Origin: Eikenella halliae | Lineage (GTDB): Bacteria; Pseudomonadota; Gammaproteobacteria; Burkholderiales; Neisseriaceae | DNA: 19,412 nucleotides | Direction of reading: 5' to 3' | Assembly: GCF_001648475.1 (NCBI RefSeq) | Contig: NZ_LXSQ01000005.1 | Span: 1-19,412 of the forward strand | Shown: in pieces, positions 1 through 6,018 of the stretch | Layout of the letters: each line of letters begins with the position of its first letter | How positions within the stretch are numbered: position 1 is the stretch's first letter | The notes under the pieces: generated by a model | Told to the model about the DNA's origin: nothing | Database searches by the model: none | Seen by the model: only the letters and a program-made list of their open reading frames with translations | Translations under genes and position numbers: made by a program

Positions 1-134
1 ACTGGTTTGCCGGACACACGCATACGGCGATGGATGCCAATATTCAAGGCTGCCGCGTGGTCATCAACCCCTTGGGCTATCCCAACGAAATTGGGCGCAA
101 CGGTTATCGGGACGGGTGCTTGATTGAAGTGTAG
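1..134 (+). CDS. Metallophosphoesterase, C-terminal fragment (cut by window edge)
   Basis: The reading frame is open from base 3 to a TAG at 132-134 and enters from the left edge, so only the last 43 residues are visible. They contain WFAGHTHTAMD near the start, followed by VVINPLGYPNE. A GHTH motif a few residues ahead of a 'NP-GYP' strand is the usual end of calcineurin-like metallophosphoesterases, where the two histidines bind a metal. The substrate cannot be told from the fragment. It converges on the minus-strand haemagglutinin fragment, with an uptake-sequence hairpin between them. Seen: the frame and motif. Inferred: the family. Confidence 0.7.
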   Translation, partial: WFAGHTHTAMDANIQGCRVVINPLGYPNEIGRNGYRDGCLIEV

Positions 135-151
135 CGCTTGTTTGGAAGAAT

Positions 152-189
152 TTCAGGCAGCCTGATGCTGAAAATAGAGACTACCTGAA
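152..189. terminator. Imperfect inverted pair of uptake sequences
   Basis: TTCAGGCAGCCT (152-163, the Simonsiella-like dialect) faces AGACTACCTGAA (178-189, one base off the Eikenella dialect). The pair can fold into an imperfect stem between two convergent genes, the usual place for neisserial uptake-sequence terminators. The second copy overlaps the stop codon of the haemagglutinin fragment. Confidence 0.5.
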
Positions 190-615
190 AAGAATGTTGC
201 AATAGCCGTCCAGCCTCCGATAGCCGGTCAGTTTGGCGATTTGCTCGTTGATCAAGCGCTGCTCGTAATAGCCGTCGCCGAGGCGTTTGTGGGTGTAGTC
301 GGGGTCTTGCCCGAGACCGCGCAGCATATAGTCGCTGCCCAGCCAGCTGCGATAGTCGGTGAAGGCAGGATCGGTTTCAATCAGCCAGCCGGCACGGCCG
401 GGATTGATTTTGAACAGGCTGCCGTTGGGTAAACGGGTGTCGGCGGCCACGCTGTGGATCTGCGGCAGGCGGCCGGCAGCATCGTTCACGGCAGTCGGAT
501 TCGGGGCGGCGTTGTCGGCCTGCGCCTGCGGTGCCGGCACGTTGGCTGCCTGCTGTTCGACCGTACCGATCGGATGGGTAAACGGCCGGTGGCGGATACC
601 GATGATGTCATGCAT
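181..615 (-). pseudogene. TpsA/CdiA (filamentous haemagglutinin-like) internal fragment
   Basis: This 144-residue frame holds a segment known from large two-partner-secretion exoproteins (FHA, CdiA, TpsA): LIETDPAFTDYRSWLGSDYM around residues 78-97, then KRLGDGYYEQRLINEQIAKL around 110-129 and RRLDGY at 133-138. In full proteins this segment lies thousands of residues from the start and is followed by many hundreds more. Here the match stops after LDGY, and the stop codon is supplied by the TAG inside an uptake sequence (TTCAGGTAGTCT read on the minus strand). There is no secretion signal or haemagglutination domain. Upstream the frame stays open only to a stop at 643-645. It looks like a silent 3' cassette similar to the truncated tps cassettes of meningococci, not a working gene. 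Confidence 0.75.
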
Positions 616-681
616 ATCGCCACCACCTTCTGCCAGTTTTGACTATCAGCCCTAGCCTGTATCCGTTTCGGGTGGAGGAAC

Positions 682-711
682 AAAGGCTACCTGAAAATTT
701 TCAGGTAGCCT
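682..711. terminator. Inverted pair of Eikenella-type uptake sequences
   Basis: AGGCTACCTGAA at 684-695 is followed by its exact complement TTCAGGTAGCCT at 700-711, giving a stem of at least 12 bp with a four-base spacer. It lies about 40 bases upstream of the open part of the haemagglutinin fragment, in a stretch (616-1223) with no gene. Confidence 0.6.
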
Positions 712-794
712 GTTCGGATCCAAACAGGGTTGGAGGGGGTGGGATGATAGGCTGCTAAGAGCATTCGCTGAAGAATAACATGAGAGGGATTTTT

Positions 795-833
795 TTCAGG
801 TAGCCCTAAGTCGGAAGATAAAGGCTACCTGAA
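795..833. terminator. Imperfect inverted pair of uptake sequences
   Basis: TTCAGGTAGCCC (795-806, last base altered) faces AGGCTACCTGAA (822-833, exact). The A/T runs on either side would suit a bidirectional terminator. A further single exact copy lies at 943-954, just before the Correia element. Confidence 0.5.
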
Positions 834-964
834 AAAAATAGACGCAATGAGCAATACAAAGAGGCTGGCTGAAAACGGCAGGCTTCAAATATTCGGCATG
901 GAATACCCATGGCTTCGCCTAACGGCAACATCAACCAGACAAAGGCTACCTGAAAAGTGTATTG

Positions 965-1070
965 TATAGTGAATTAAATTTAAACCAGTACAGTGTTGGC
1001 TCGCCTTGCCGTAACGTGTGTACTGTCTGCGACTCGCCGCCTTGCCCTGATTTAAATTTAATTCACTATA
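965..1070. mobile_element. Correia repeat (CREE), short form, about 106 bp
   Basis: The element begins TATAGTGAATTAAATTTAAA and ends with the inverted counterpart ATTTAAATTTAATTCACTATA at 1070. The inner sequence carries the familiar Correia core: an ACCAGTACAG stretch, a 'GGCTCGCCTTGCCGTA' stretch and a GTACTGTCTGCG stretch. Length and ends match the short class of the neisserial Correia repeat enclosed element, a MITE that inserts at TA and duplicates it. Correia elements can carry promoters or be processed by RNase III; no gene starts immediately beside this copy, so an effect on a neighbour is not evident. It sits in the gene-free stretch 616-1223. Confidence 0.9.
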
Positions 1071-1169
1071 ATGAGGGAAGATTGTCCGCGTGCAACACCT
1101 TACGGGTGTTCTGTCTACCCTATATTTGCTACCGCTTTGGATGGTTCGCATACCAAGCAAATCAGATAG

Positions 1170-1205
1170 AAAGGCTACCTGAAAAAATTTCAGGTAGCCT
1201 TTTTC
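1170..1205. terminator. Eikenella uptake-sequence terminator
   Basis: AGGCTACCTGAA at 1172-1183 and TTCAGGTAGCCT at 1189-1200 form a long stem followed by TTTTT on the plus strand and TTTC on the minus strand. It lies just past the stop of the minus-strand gene ending at 1224, so it probably ends that transcript. Confidence 0.75.
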
Positions 1206-1223
1206 CAGTTGATGCTGCTTACA

Positions 1224-1568
1224 CTACTGCAATCCAAGTATCGGCTTGAAGGTGTGCTGGATGGCGAGGAAGTCATCGAAGGAGAGCAAGGGGTTGTCGT
1301 TGAAGATGATGTACACCCCGTCGGCCAGCGGGCGCACATCGGGTACTTTCCCTGCAAGGCGGCGGATGACTTCGTCGCGGTTGTAGCCTAAGGCGGTTTG
1401 GCACAAATCACCATCCCAATAGCAGGCGGGGCTGAGGGTGTAGATGTTGTTGCGGCCGTTGGGGGTGATGCCACGGGCCCTTAGATCGTTGTAGGTGGGA
1501 ACTAGGGAAATAGGAGAACCATCTTCACCATAGAGTAGGCGATTCGCCAGGCCGATATCCCTCTTCAT
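1224..1568 (-). CDS. Hypothetical protein, 114 aa, probably a fragment
   Basis: I do not recognise this protein. It runs from an ATG at 1568 to a stop at 1224 and ends at an uptake-sequence terminator. The middle reads ITPNGRNNIYTLSP and a conserved-looking tail LSFDDFLAIQHTFKPIL follows. There is no signal peptide or membrane segment. No good ribosome-binding site precedes the ATG, which lies exactly where the fourth immunity-like copy loses similarity to its relatives; the two frames overlap at TTATGA. That suggests a 5'-truncated gene joined to a truncated immunity gene by recombination. Its place at the end of a toxin-immunity array makes another immunity gene or cassette possible, but this is inference only. 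Confidence 0.45.
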   Translation of the reverse strand: MKRDIGLANRLLYGEDGSPISLVPTYNDLRARGITPNGRNNIYTLSPACYWDGDLCQTALGYNRDEVIRRLAGKVPDVRPLADGVYIIFNDNPLLSFDDFLAIQHTFKPILGLQ

Positions 1569-1794
1569 AATAAATCGTTTGATGGAGAAAATCCAATAAC
1601 AGTGGTTAGATGAAATTTTGCTTGATTAAAATCTATTAAATCAAAAAATAGTTTGGCAATTCATCAGTAGGCGTATCCATAAGAACAATATCAAGCCATT
1701 GTTTAAATTCATTCATGGTAATTGCCTGACTAAACAAACAGGATAAGGCAAACCCTAAATCTTTGCTGTTGTCTTTATATATCATCCATTTCAT
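1565..1794 (-). pseudogene. Fourth immunity-like copy, frameshifted and 3'-truncated
   Basis: From an ATG at 1794, preceded by AAAAGGAAAGTAAA, the frame reads MKWMIYKDNSKDLGFALSCL and continues to DTPTDELPNYF, closely matching the three complete copies upstream. At 1643-1648 the run of A (T on the coding strand) is six long where the first two copies have seven, so the frame meets a stop two codons later. Restoring one base gives FDLIDFNQAKF and then IGFSPSNDLL, again family-like. After this point the conserved C-terminal half (SRYEKYALEGIAY through FKKFFPFVEI) is absent and unrelated sequence starts. The copy is therefore broken twice: by a homopolymer slip and by loss of its 3' half. Confidence 0.85.
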
Positions 1795-1821
1795 TTTACT
1801 TTCCTTTTATCAGATACCCAA

Positions 1822-1860
1822 GGCAGCCTGCACTCTATTGGGATATGTGCAGGCTGCTTT
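1822..1860. repeat. Inverted pair of Kingella-type uptake sequences
   Basis: GGCAGCCTGCA (1822-1832) faces TGCAGGCTGCTT (1848-1859), the AAGCAGCCTGCA dialect, between immunity copies 3 and 4. The hairpin may lower read-through; the T run is on the plus-strand side, opposite to transcription here. Confidence 0.65.
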
Positions 1861-1894
1861 TGGAGCAAGTTGGCCGTGATATTGAACGCCCGGC

Positions 1895-2284
1895 TCAAAT
1901 CTCAACAAAAGGAAAGAACTTCTTGAAACGTTCCAATATTTGGGGATTGCTTTGCAAGGCCTTTAATGCAACCAATTTGCTAACAGATACGTCATAACCT
2001 GCACCATAATCAGGTCTTCTAGTATACGCAATGCCATATACGGCTTTTCTTTCTTGTTTTGATAAAACAGTAGATAAAGAAAATCCAAGAATCTTATATA
2101 TATCTAATTTAATGTTGTTTGAGTCTAATATATCAAATATATAGCCTGGAATATCGTCAATCGGATTATCACGTATAACTATTTCCAACCATGATTTAAA
2201 CTCAGACACACTAATAGCACCAATGGAAAGACAGTCCATAGCAAAGCTCAAGTCTTGATTGTTATCTTTTATAATATTCCACAT
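1895..2284 (-). CDS. Immunity-like protein, copy 3 (129 aa)
   Basis: The start chosen is the ATG at 2284 (MWNIIKDNNQDLSFAM), which aligns with the MKW starts of the sister copies; the frame is open further upstream but only through spacer sequence. This is the most divergent intact copy: it shares the N-terminal pattern 'W-I-K-(D/E)N-DL-FA' and the 'F--WL-IV--D-P' block, and has its own central part (ILDSNNIKLDIYKILGF). Its last 24 or so residues, ending LERFKKFFPFVEI, are nearly the same as in copies 1 and 2, and the last 50 bases of DNA are identical to copy 2. This points to gene conversion at the 3' end. No signal peptide, so a cytoplasmic protein, as expected for immunity to a nuclease toxin. 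Function is inferred from position. Confidence 0.7.
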   Translation of the reverse strand: MWNIIKDNNQDLSFAMDCLSIGAISVSEFKSWLEIVIRDNPIDDIPGYIFDILDSNNIKLDIYKILGFSLSTVLSKQERKAVYGIAYTRRPDYGAGYDVSVSKLVALKALQSNPQILERFKKFFPFVEI

Positions 2285-2315
2285 GACTTTAATTTTTTTA
2301 TTTCCCGAATTTAAG

Positions 2316-2355
2316 GGCAGCCTGCACCCTATTCGGGTAAGTGCAGGCTGCTTTT
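2316..2355. repeat. Inverted pair of Kingella-type uptake sequences
   Basis: GGCAGCCTGCACC and its complement around TGCAGGCTGCTT (2342-2353) form a hairpin between copies 2 and 3. The outer bases CCCGAAT and ATTCGGG around it also pair in part. Confidence 0.65.
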
Positions 2356-2402
2356 GGAAGAGCATTCAGGCAATAAGTATCCAAACCCAAACGTTTGCTT
2401 GC

Positions 2403-2783
2403 TCAAATCTCAACAAAAGGAAAGAACTTCTTGAAACGTTCCAATATTTGAGGATCGTTTTGCAAGGCTTTTAATGCTGTTTCTTCTTTTGCCAACATAT
2501 CGGTTAAAGACCGCACCTTTCTGATGTATGCAATTCCTTCTAGTGCATATTTTTCATAACGGGAAAGGCTGCTATGTGGGACATAACTCATATTCTTAAA
2601 TATATCAAATACATCTCCATCTATCAAATCAAAAAAATAATTTGGCAATTCTTCAGTAGGCGTATCCATTAACACAATCTCAAGCCATTTCTTAAATTCA
2701 TCCGCGGTAATTGCCCCTTTAAAAAAGCAGGATATAGCAAACCCTAAATCTTCACTGTTTTCCTTGTGAATTTTCCATTTCAT
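2403..2783 (-). CDS. Immunity-like protein, copy 2 (126 aa)
   Basis: The protein begins MKWKIHKENSEDLGFAISCF and ends LERFKKFFPFVEI. The ATG at 2783 is preceded by AAAAGGAAAATAAA, a good ribosome-binding site. It is acidic to neutral, with no signal peptide or membrane segment. Compared with copy 1 the differences are clustered: residues about 13-31 and the central loop after NYFFDLID (GDVFDIFKNMSYVPHSS) vary, while DTPTEELPNYFF, LSRYEKYALEGIAYIRKVR and the whole C-terminus are almost unchanged. Such patterning is what one expects when a family diversifies its partner-binding face. It sits in a same-strand array after the WHH toxin tip, so immunity is the likely role; the family name is not known to me with certainty (MafI/CdiI-like is possible). 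Confidence 0.75.
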   Translation of the reverse strand: MKWKIHKENSEDLGFAISCFFKGAITADEFKKWLEIVLMDTPTEELPNYFFDLIDGDVFDIFKNMSYVPHSSLSRYEKYALEGIAYIRKVRSLTDMLAKEETALKALQNDPQILERFKKFFPFVEI

Positions 2784-2810
2784 TTTATTTTCCTTTTATC
2801 CTACATACCC

Positions 2811-2852
2811 AAAGCAGCCTGCACCTTATTCGGGTAAGTGCAGGCTGCTTTT
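2811..2852. repeat. Inverted pair of Kingella-type uptake sequences (exact)
   Basis: AAAGCAGCCTGCAC (2811-2824) pairs perfectly with GTGCAGGCTGCTTT (2838-2851). Both contain the exact 12-base Kingella-type word. It separates immunity copies 1 and 2. Confidence 0.7.
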
Positions 2853-2899
2853 GGAAGAGCATTCAGGCAATAAGTATCCAAACCCAAACGTTTGCTTGC

Positions 2900-3280
2900 T
2901 CAAATCTCAACAAAAGGAAAGAATTTCTTAAAACGTTCCAATATTTGTGGATTGTTTTGCAAAGCCTTTAATGCTGTTTCTTCTTTGACCACCATATCGA
3001 TTAAAGGCCGTACCTTTCTGATATACGCAATGCCTTCTAATGCATATTTTTCATAGCGGGACAGATTGCTACCTGGAGTATAACCTATGTCATTGGCAAA
3101 ATGATCCTGATCTGCATCCACCAAATTAAAAAAATAATTTGGCAATTCTTCAGTAGGCGTATCCATTAACACAATATCAAGCCATTTTTTTAGCTCTTCT
3201 ATCGTGATCGCTTGATAGTCAAGGCACGCAAGCGCGAATCCTAAATCTCGACTGTTTTCTTTATAAATAGCCCATTTCAT
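2900..3280 (-). CDS. Immunity-like protein, copy 1, paired with the WHH toxin (126 aa)
   Basis: The start chosen is the ATG at 3280 (MKWAIYKENSRDLGFALACL), matching the sister copies. It lies one base after the toxin stop codon, with GGAAAG as ribosome-binding site inside the end of the toxin gene. This tight coupling is typical of toxin and cognate immunity genes. The protein has the family blocks 'LKKWLDIVLMDTPTEELPNYFF', a central variable part (NLVDADQDHFANDIGYTPGSN) and the constant end LERFKKFFPFVEI. It is cytoplasmic by sequence. Known: nuclease-type contact-dependent toxins are neutralised by a small cytoplasmic protein encoded just downstream. Inferred: this is that protein for the toxin at 3282-3767. 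Confidence 0.78.
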   Translation of the reverse strand: MKWAIYKENSRDLGFALACLDYQAITIEELKKWLDIVLMDTPTEELPNYFFNLVDADQDHFANDIGYTPGSNLSRYEKYALEGIAYIRKVRPLIDMVVKEETALKALQNNPQILERFKKFFPFVEI

Positions 3281-3281
3281 T

Positions 3282-3767
3282 TTACTTTCCTTTATGTATT
3301 GCATCGCCACCAATGTGACCAACTTTGTGTTTACCCTCACGCACTAACTGCATCCTCCCCCTATCTTGGTGATGATGCCAAGTGTGGTCTGGAATTTTGC
3401 TCCTTCCGCTTTGAATCGCTTTTAGCTGCTCGGGTGAGAATTGTGAACGGCTTATTTTTCCAGAATTGATTTGTTCGCGCAAATCCCGCGTTGCCATCCG
3501 CATCTGTCCTCTGCGGTTAGTTGCATAAAACGCTTTCTGATCAAGGCGGGTATCGTATTTGGCAATATCGTCAAAAATGGGGAATCCTTTATTGTCAAAA
3601 ACCACGCCGCTATCAGGATGTTTTCTGCCCGCATATCTCACATTGGGTGCATTGGCTGGCGGAACGGTTGTGGATGTCACGTTTCCCCGGCCATATTTCG
3701 CTTCCAATTCCGCCCTGATGGTGCGCGAATTATACGGTATATCACTGCCGGACCTTTGTGCCGCCAC
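3282..3767 (-). CDS. Orphan C-terminal toxin domain, WHH-type HNH nuclease
   Basis: The protein ends with a clear HNH/ENDO VII-fold nuclease signature of the WHH class: DHTWHHHQDRGRMQLV (residues 127-142 from the GTG at 3767), then H147 and GHIGG at 150-154. These histidines usually bind the metal and activate water for DNA cleavage. A linker-like region (RYAGRKHPDSGVVFDNKGFPIFDD) precedes it, as in CdiA and MafB toxin tips. The frame is open upstream to a stop near 3896 and reads VRYPDNAIGKNNRNYNPEQP, which looks like pre-toxin sequence, but there is no ATG, signal peptide or delivery domain. The GTG at 3767 is only a possible start. It is probably a silent or donor cassette for a full-length exoprotein elsewhere, or the relic of one. 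The immunity gene follows after one base. Confidence 0.8.
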   Translation of the reverse strand: MAAQRSGSDIPYNSRTIRAELEAKYGRGNVTSTTVPPANAPNVRYAGRKHPDSGVVFDNKGFPIFDDIAKYDTRLDQKAFYATNRRGQMRMATRDLREQINSGKISRSQFSPEQLKAIQSGRSKIPDHTWHHHQDRGRMQLVREGKHKVGHIGGDAIHKGK

Positions 3768-3991
3768 ATTCGGAGAAGGTTTGTCCGCACCCCGGTTATT
3801 GCTGATTTTCCGTGGCTGCTCCGGATTGTAGTTCCGGTTGTTTTTGCCGATGGCATTATCGGGATACCGGACACGTCTTCTTATTAGATGATAATCTCAG
3901 CATCCTGAAGAACAAATTGCAGTAGACTCTCCGCATTAATGCCGATGAACTGCAAAAAACTGGAAAGGGGAAGGAACGTGTACCAGTACGC

Positions 3992-4474
3992 ATGGTGGAG
4001 CCTCTCGTCGAAATCAAGCTGATGCGGATATACAAACTCTTTCAGGTACGAGAAAAGCAATCTGCCGCAGGACAAGTGCTGATAGATGTTAAAAATTTTG
4101 GACGTGTATACGGAGAGGTTACAAAAAAGATTCATTTTATTTTGACATCAGTGGCTAGGGATGGGCGCTCTGATTTTTCAATTATCAGTATGTATCAAAC
4201 GGGTCGATGCCGTTATTTTTACAGTCAAGATAAAGATGGTTTGGAGATAAAAACGTATCTTGAAAGGCTCTTTGCCGAAGAATCAGACATATTCATCGGT
4301 GTATCTCCAGAAGATGACTTTTTAAACATTCTCTCTTTCGAAGGGAAGAAGGAGGTATTATCAGAGAAAGTAAGGCTAAAAAATGTAGCCCATGTAAAAA
4401 ATCTTGGATTGGTTAAAGAGTCATCAGCAATAAATTCTTTGGAGACTTTGCTGTCATTAGAGGAGGGAAAGTAG
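3992..4474 (+). CDS. Hypothetical protein, about 160 aa, possibly 5'-truncated
   Basis: I do not recognise this protein. From the ATG at 3992 it reads to a TAG at 4472-4474; the frame is already open from 3926 and looks protein-like there (ADELQKTGKGKERVP), with no convincing ribosome-binding site before the ATG, so the true 5' end may be missing. The middle reads FSIISMYQTGRCRYFYSQDKDG-LEIKTYLERLF, followed by an acidic stretch (FAEESDIFIGVSPEDDFLN). No signal peptide or membrane helix is visible. Codon use is AT-rich. The minus strand also has an open stretch (3884-4135), so the 5' part is ambiguous. It lies at the edge of the toxin array and begins a zone of broken genes. Confidence 0.4.
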   Translation: MVEPLVEIKLMRIYKLFQVREKQSAAGQVLIDVKNFGRVYGEVTKKIHFILTSVARDGRSDFSIISMYQTGRCRYFYSQDKDGLEIKTYLERLFAEESDIFIGVSPEDDFLNILSFEGKKEVLSEKVRLKNVAHVKNLGLVKESSAINSLETLLSLEEGK

Positions 4475-4579
4475 CAAGGTAAACAAAACTTGGCAGCCGG
4501 TACAGAAAAATTCCAATCATGGTTTGCTGGGCCGGTGTACTAGGGTCCGGGTTAGAAAAATTTTACTCAAGTTCGAATC

Positions 4580-4797
4580 ACCTTTATTTTTCACGCAGTG
4601 CTCTACTACGGCCTGTATAGAAATAAAAAGATGAAGGGCTGGTCTGCAAAGAATTATTTATCATTGGAGGAAGAGACTCTGAAAAAATATGAGCGATATA
4701 TGAAGATTTCGGAAAAATTTTCTCGGGAGGTAAAACTTTTATTGTTTTACCTCCAGAATTTTTTGAAATTATAGGTCTGGGAAAAGTGGAGCTATGA
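4580..4797 (+). pseudogene. Frameshifted remnant of an unknown gene
   Basis: Two adjacent frames are clearly protein-like and join near 4725-4735. The first reads YRNKKMKGWSAKNYLSLEEE and goes on to KKYERYMKISEKF. The second reads GGKTFIVLPPEFFEIIGLGK and stops at the TGA at 4795-4797. Joined, they would be the end of one small protein. A short upstream piece (AAGTEKFQSWFAGPVY, ending in a stop near 4546) may belong to another broken gene. No family is recognised. Confidence 0.45.
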
Positions 4798-4834
4798 TGT
4801 GTCCTAGAGATTGCTTTTTTTGTTTAAAGCGCAT

Positions 4835-4905
4835 ACTTATATTTATATATAATACCTATTATAAGAATATATATATCATATATAGTATATATACATTGGT
4901 GATTT
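4835..4905. other. AT-rich tract of short TA repeats
   Basis: A stretch of about 70 bases is almost only A and T, with repeated TATATA and ATATAT blocks and no coding frame. It separates the remnant ending at 4797 from the direct repeats that start at 4931. Confidence 0.5.
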
Positions 4906-4930
4906 TGGAATTTTGGATTGGTTTTCTTCC

Positions 4931-4961
4931 ATCGGGTTTGACGCGACGGCCTTCGGGTTGG
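4931..4961 (+). repeat. Direct repeat, first copy
   Basis: This 31-base unit (starting ATCGGGTTTGAC, ending CCTTCGGGTTGG) recurs at 5043-5073 with two changes. The copies are 112 bases apart, with a non-coding spacer. Confidence 0.75.
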
Positions 4962-5042
4962 CGAGACGGGATTCAGTATGAAGCCCGTCGGCATACTCTG
5001 AGCTCGGTCTCAACCGAACGAGGGCGAAGCTGACTTTATGTC

Positions 5043-5073
5043 ATCGGGTTTGACTCGATGGCCTTCGGGTTGG
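5043..5073 (+). repeat. Direct repeat, second copy
   Basis: Second copy of the 31-base unit at 4931-4961, with 29 of 31 bases matching. It ends 11 bases before the ATG of the small frame at 5085. Confidence 0.75.
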
Positions 5074-5084
5074 TAGGTGGGCTG

Positions 5085-5258
5085 ATGATAAAAAGGGAAA
5101 TGGTCGAGTACGCCGACATGGAGATGTATGCAAGTTGGCGGAAGGGGTGTTATGTTTGCCGAAGCAATAAATTCATTCTCTGCTGTGTCAATGACCAAAG
5201 GGGACTAACCAAATTAACGCCTGAGCAGATTCGCGAGATGTATCTGTCCACCCGATAG
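5085..5258 (+). CDS. Small hypothetical protein (57 aa)
   Basis: I do not recognise this product. The ATG at 5085 follows AGGTGGG at a short distance; a second ATG lies at 5100. The protein has a CYVCRSNKFILCC segment with four cysteines and ends LTPEQIREMYLSTR. A CxxC plus CC arrangement could bind a metal, but the protein is too short to be sure. A weak terminator-like hairpin follows at once. It may be a real small gene or the end of a larger lost one. Confidence 0.35.
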   Translation: MIKREMVEYADMEMYASWRKGCYVCRSNKFILCCVNDQRGLTKLTPEQIREMYLSTR

Positions 5259-5261
5259 TAA

Positions 5262-5294
5262 AAAGGCCACCCAATCTCAGGGCGGCTTGTTTTA
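5262..5294. terminator. Possible terminator
   Basis: GGCCACCC and GGGCGGCTT form an imperfect GC-rich stem with a seven-base loop, followed by GTTTTATTT on the plus strand. It lies directly after the small frame ending at 5258. Confidence 0.45.
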
Positions 5295-5311
5295 TTTAGA
5301 TGGGAGTTTAG

Positions 5312-5862
5312 TTAATATCGGTTCCACCAATAGTCGTCAGGGTTGTAGTTGGGGTCCGGGATACCGATGGTGTTTTGGCAGGGCGGGGCTGAATATTTCT
5401 GGCTGAGCGTAGTAGGTTATGGGAAGGATTTTTGATGCCTTGCGCTGCCGCCAAGACCGCATTTATGTCTCCGTGAGTAGAGCGCAATATCCGTTGCGGT
5501 TCTGTTGAGCGTGCTTGAAGCAGAGAGGCCTGCGTACTGTGCTCCATGAGCTCTCACCCCTTAGCGCTATCTGAACCCCGTCAAAAACCCTCTGCAGCTG
5601 CGAAAGAGCATGTTCTGGTTTCAGCAGTGGTTCGGATGTGCCTTTGTCGGTCAGCTTGCCTAACTGGAAAGAGCGGTTCTTTTTTAGTCGGGTTAGCGTA
5701 TCTGTAAGCATCATCATCAGCTACTTCCTGTTGTTCCCGCTGATTGCTCAATGCTGTTAACTCTTCACGCACCTTTTGTACCGCCGGAGAATCTACCGTG
5801 TCATCTAGCCCGATCCCTATTGTTGATGACCTGCCCAACAGCCAAAACGAGCGGCGCATCAC
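5312..5862 (-). pseudogene. Multiply frameshifted remnant of an unknown gene
   Basis: Read on the minus strand, four protein-like stretches follow one another in different frames: IGLDDTVDSPAVQKVREELT with an acidic end (EVADDDAYRYANP); KKNRSFQLGKLTDKG and on to LSQLQRVFDGVQIAL; STEPQRILRSTHGDINAVLA; and finally GIPDPNYNPDDYWWNRY with a stop at 5312-5314. Each is compatible with the one before only if bases are restored at about 5680, 5540 and 5360. This is a decayed gene of perhaps 180 codons. The product is not recognised; no signal peptide or nucleotide-binding motif is seen. Confidence 0.55.
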
Positions 5863-5905
5863 CCCCGAGGACTATGTCCGCCTGTATAACAAGGGGTGTA
5901 TATGA
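5780..5905 (+). pseudogene. C-terminal remnant on the plus strand
   Basis: The frame ending at the TGA of 5903-5905 reads IVDDLPNSQNERRITPEDYV then RLYNKGCI, which looks like a real protein end. An ATG overlaps this stop (ATGA at 5902), as in coupled genes, but the following frame dies after 17 codons; another frame there reads GAAYGIIATQNKMY. The pieces look like the scar of a former operon cut by the palindrome at 5971. No family is recognised. Confidence 0.3.
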
Positions 5906-5970
5906 TGGAGGCTGTTTCGCGGTGCAGCCTACGGCATCATTGCCACACAAAATAAGATGTATTGCGCAAA

Positions 5971-6013
5971 AATCCAGTTTAAATTAAGATTATGTCTTAA
6001 GTTAAACTGGATT
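5971..6013. promoter_or_regulatory. Long near-perfect palindrome before the ATPase gene
   Basis: The arms are AATCCAGTTTAAATTAAGA (5971-5989) and its complement at 5995-6013, 19 bases each with one mismatch, around the loop TTATG. The second arm ends five bases before the ATG at 6019, where no ribosome-binding site is visible. It could be an operator for an autoregulated gene or a 5' RNA hairpin that controls translation. Confidence 0.65.
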
Positions 6014-6018
6014 TTGTT

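Noticed and set aside
885..1249. Open frames across the Correia element on both strands
   Set aside because: They run through the inverted repeats of the element and the uptake sequences and have no family signal.
3884..4135. Minus-strand open frame of 83 codons (reading FDERLHHAYWYTFLPLSSFL)
   Set aside because: It looks somewhat protein-like, but it has no ribosome-binding site, is short and overlaps the longer plus-strand frame at 3992-4474. I kept the plus-strand one with low confidence.
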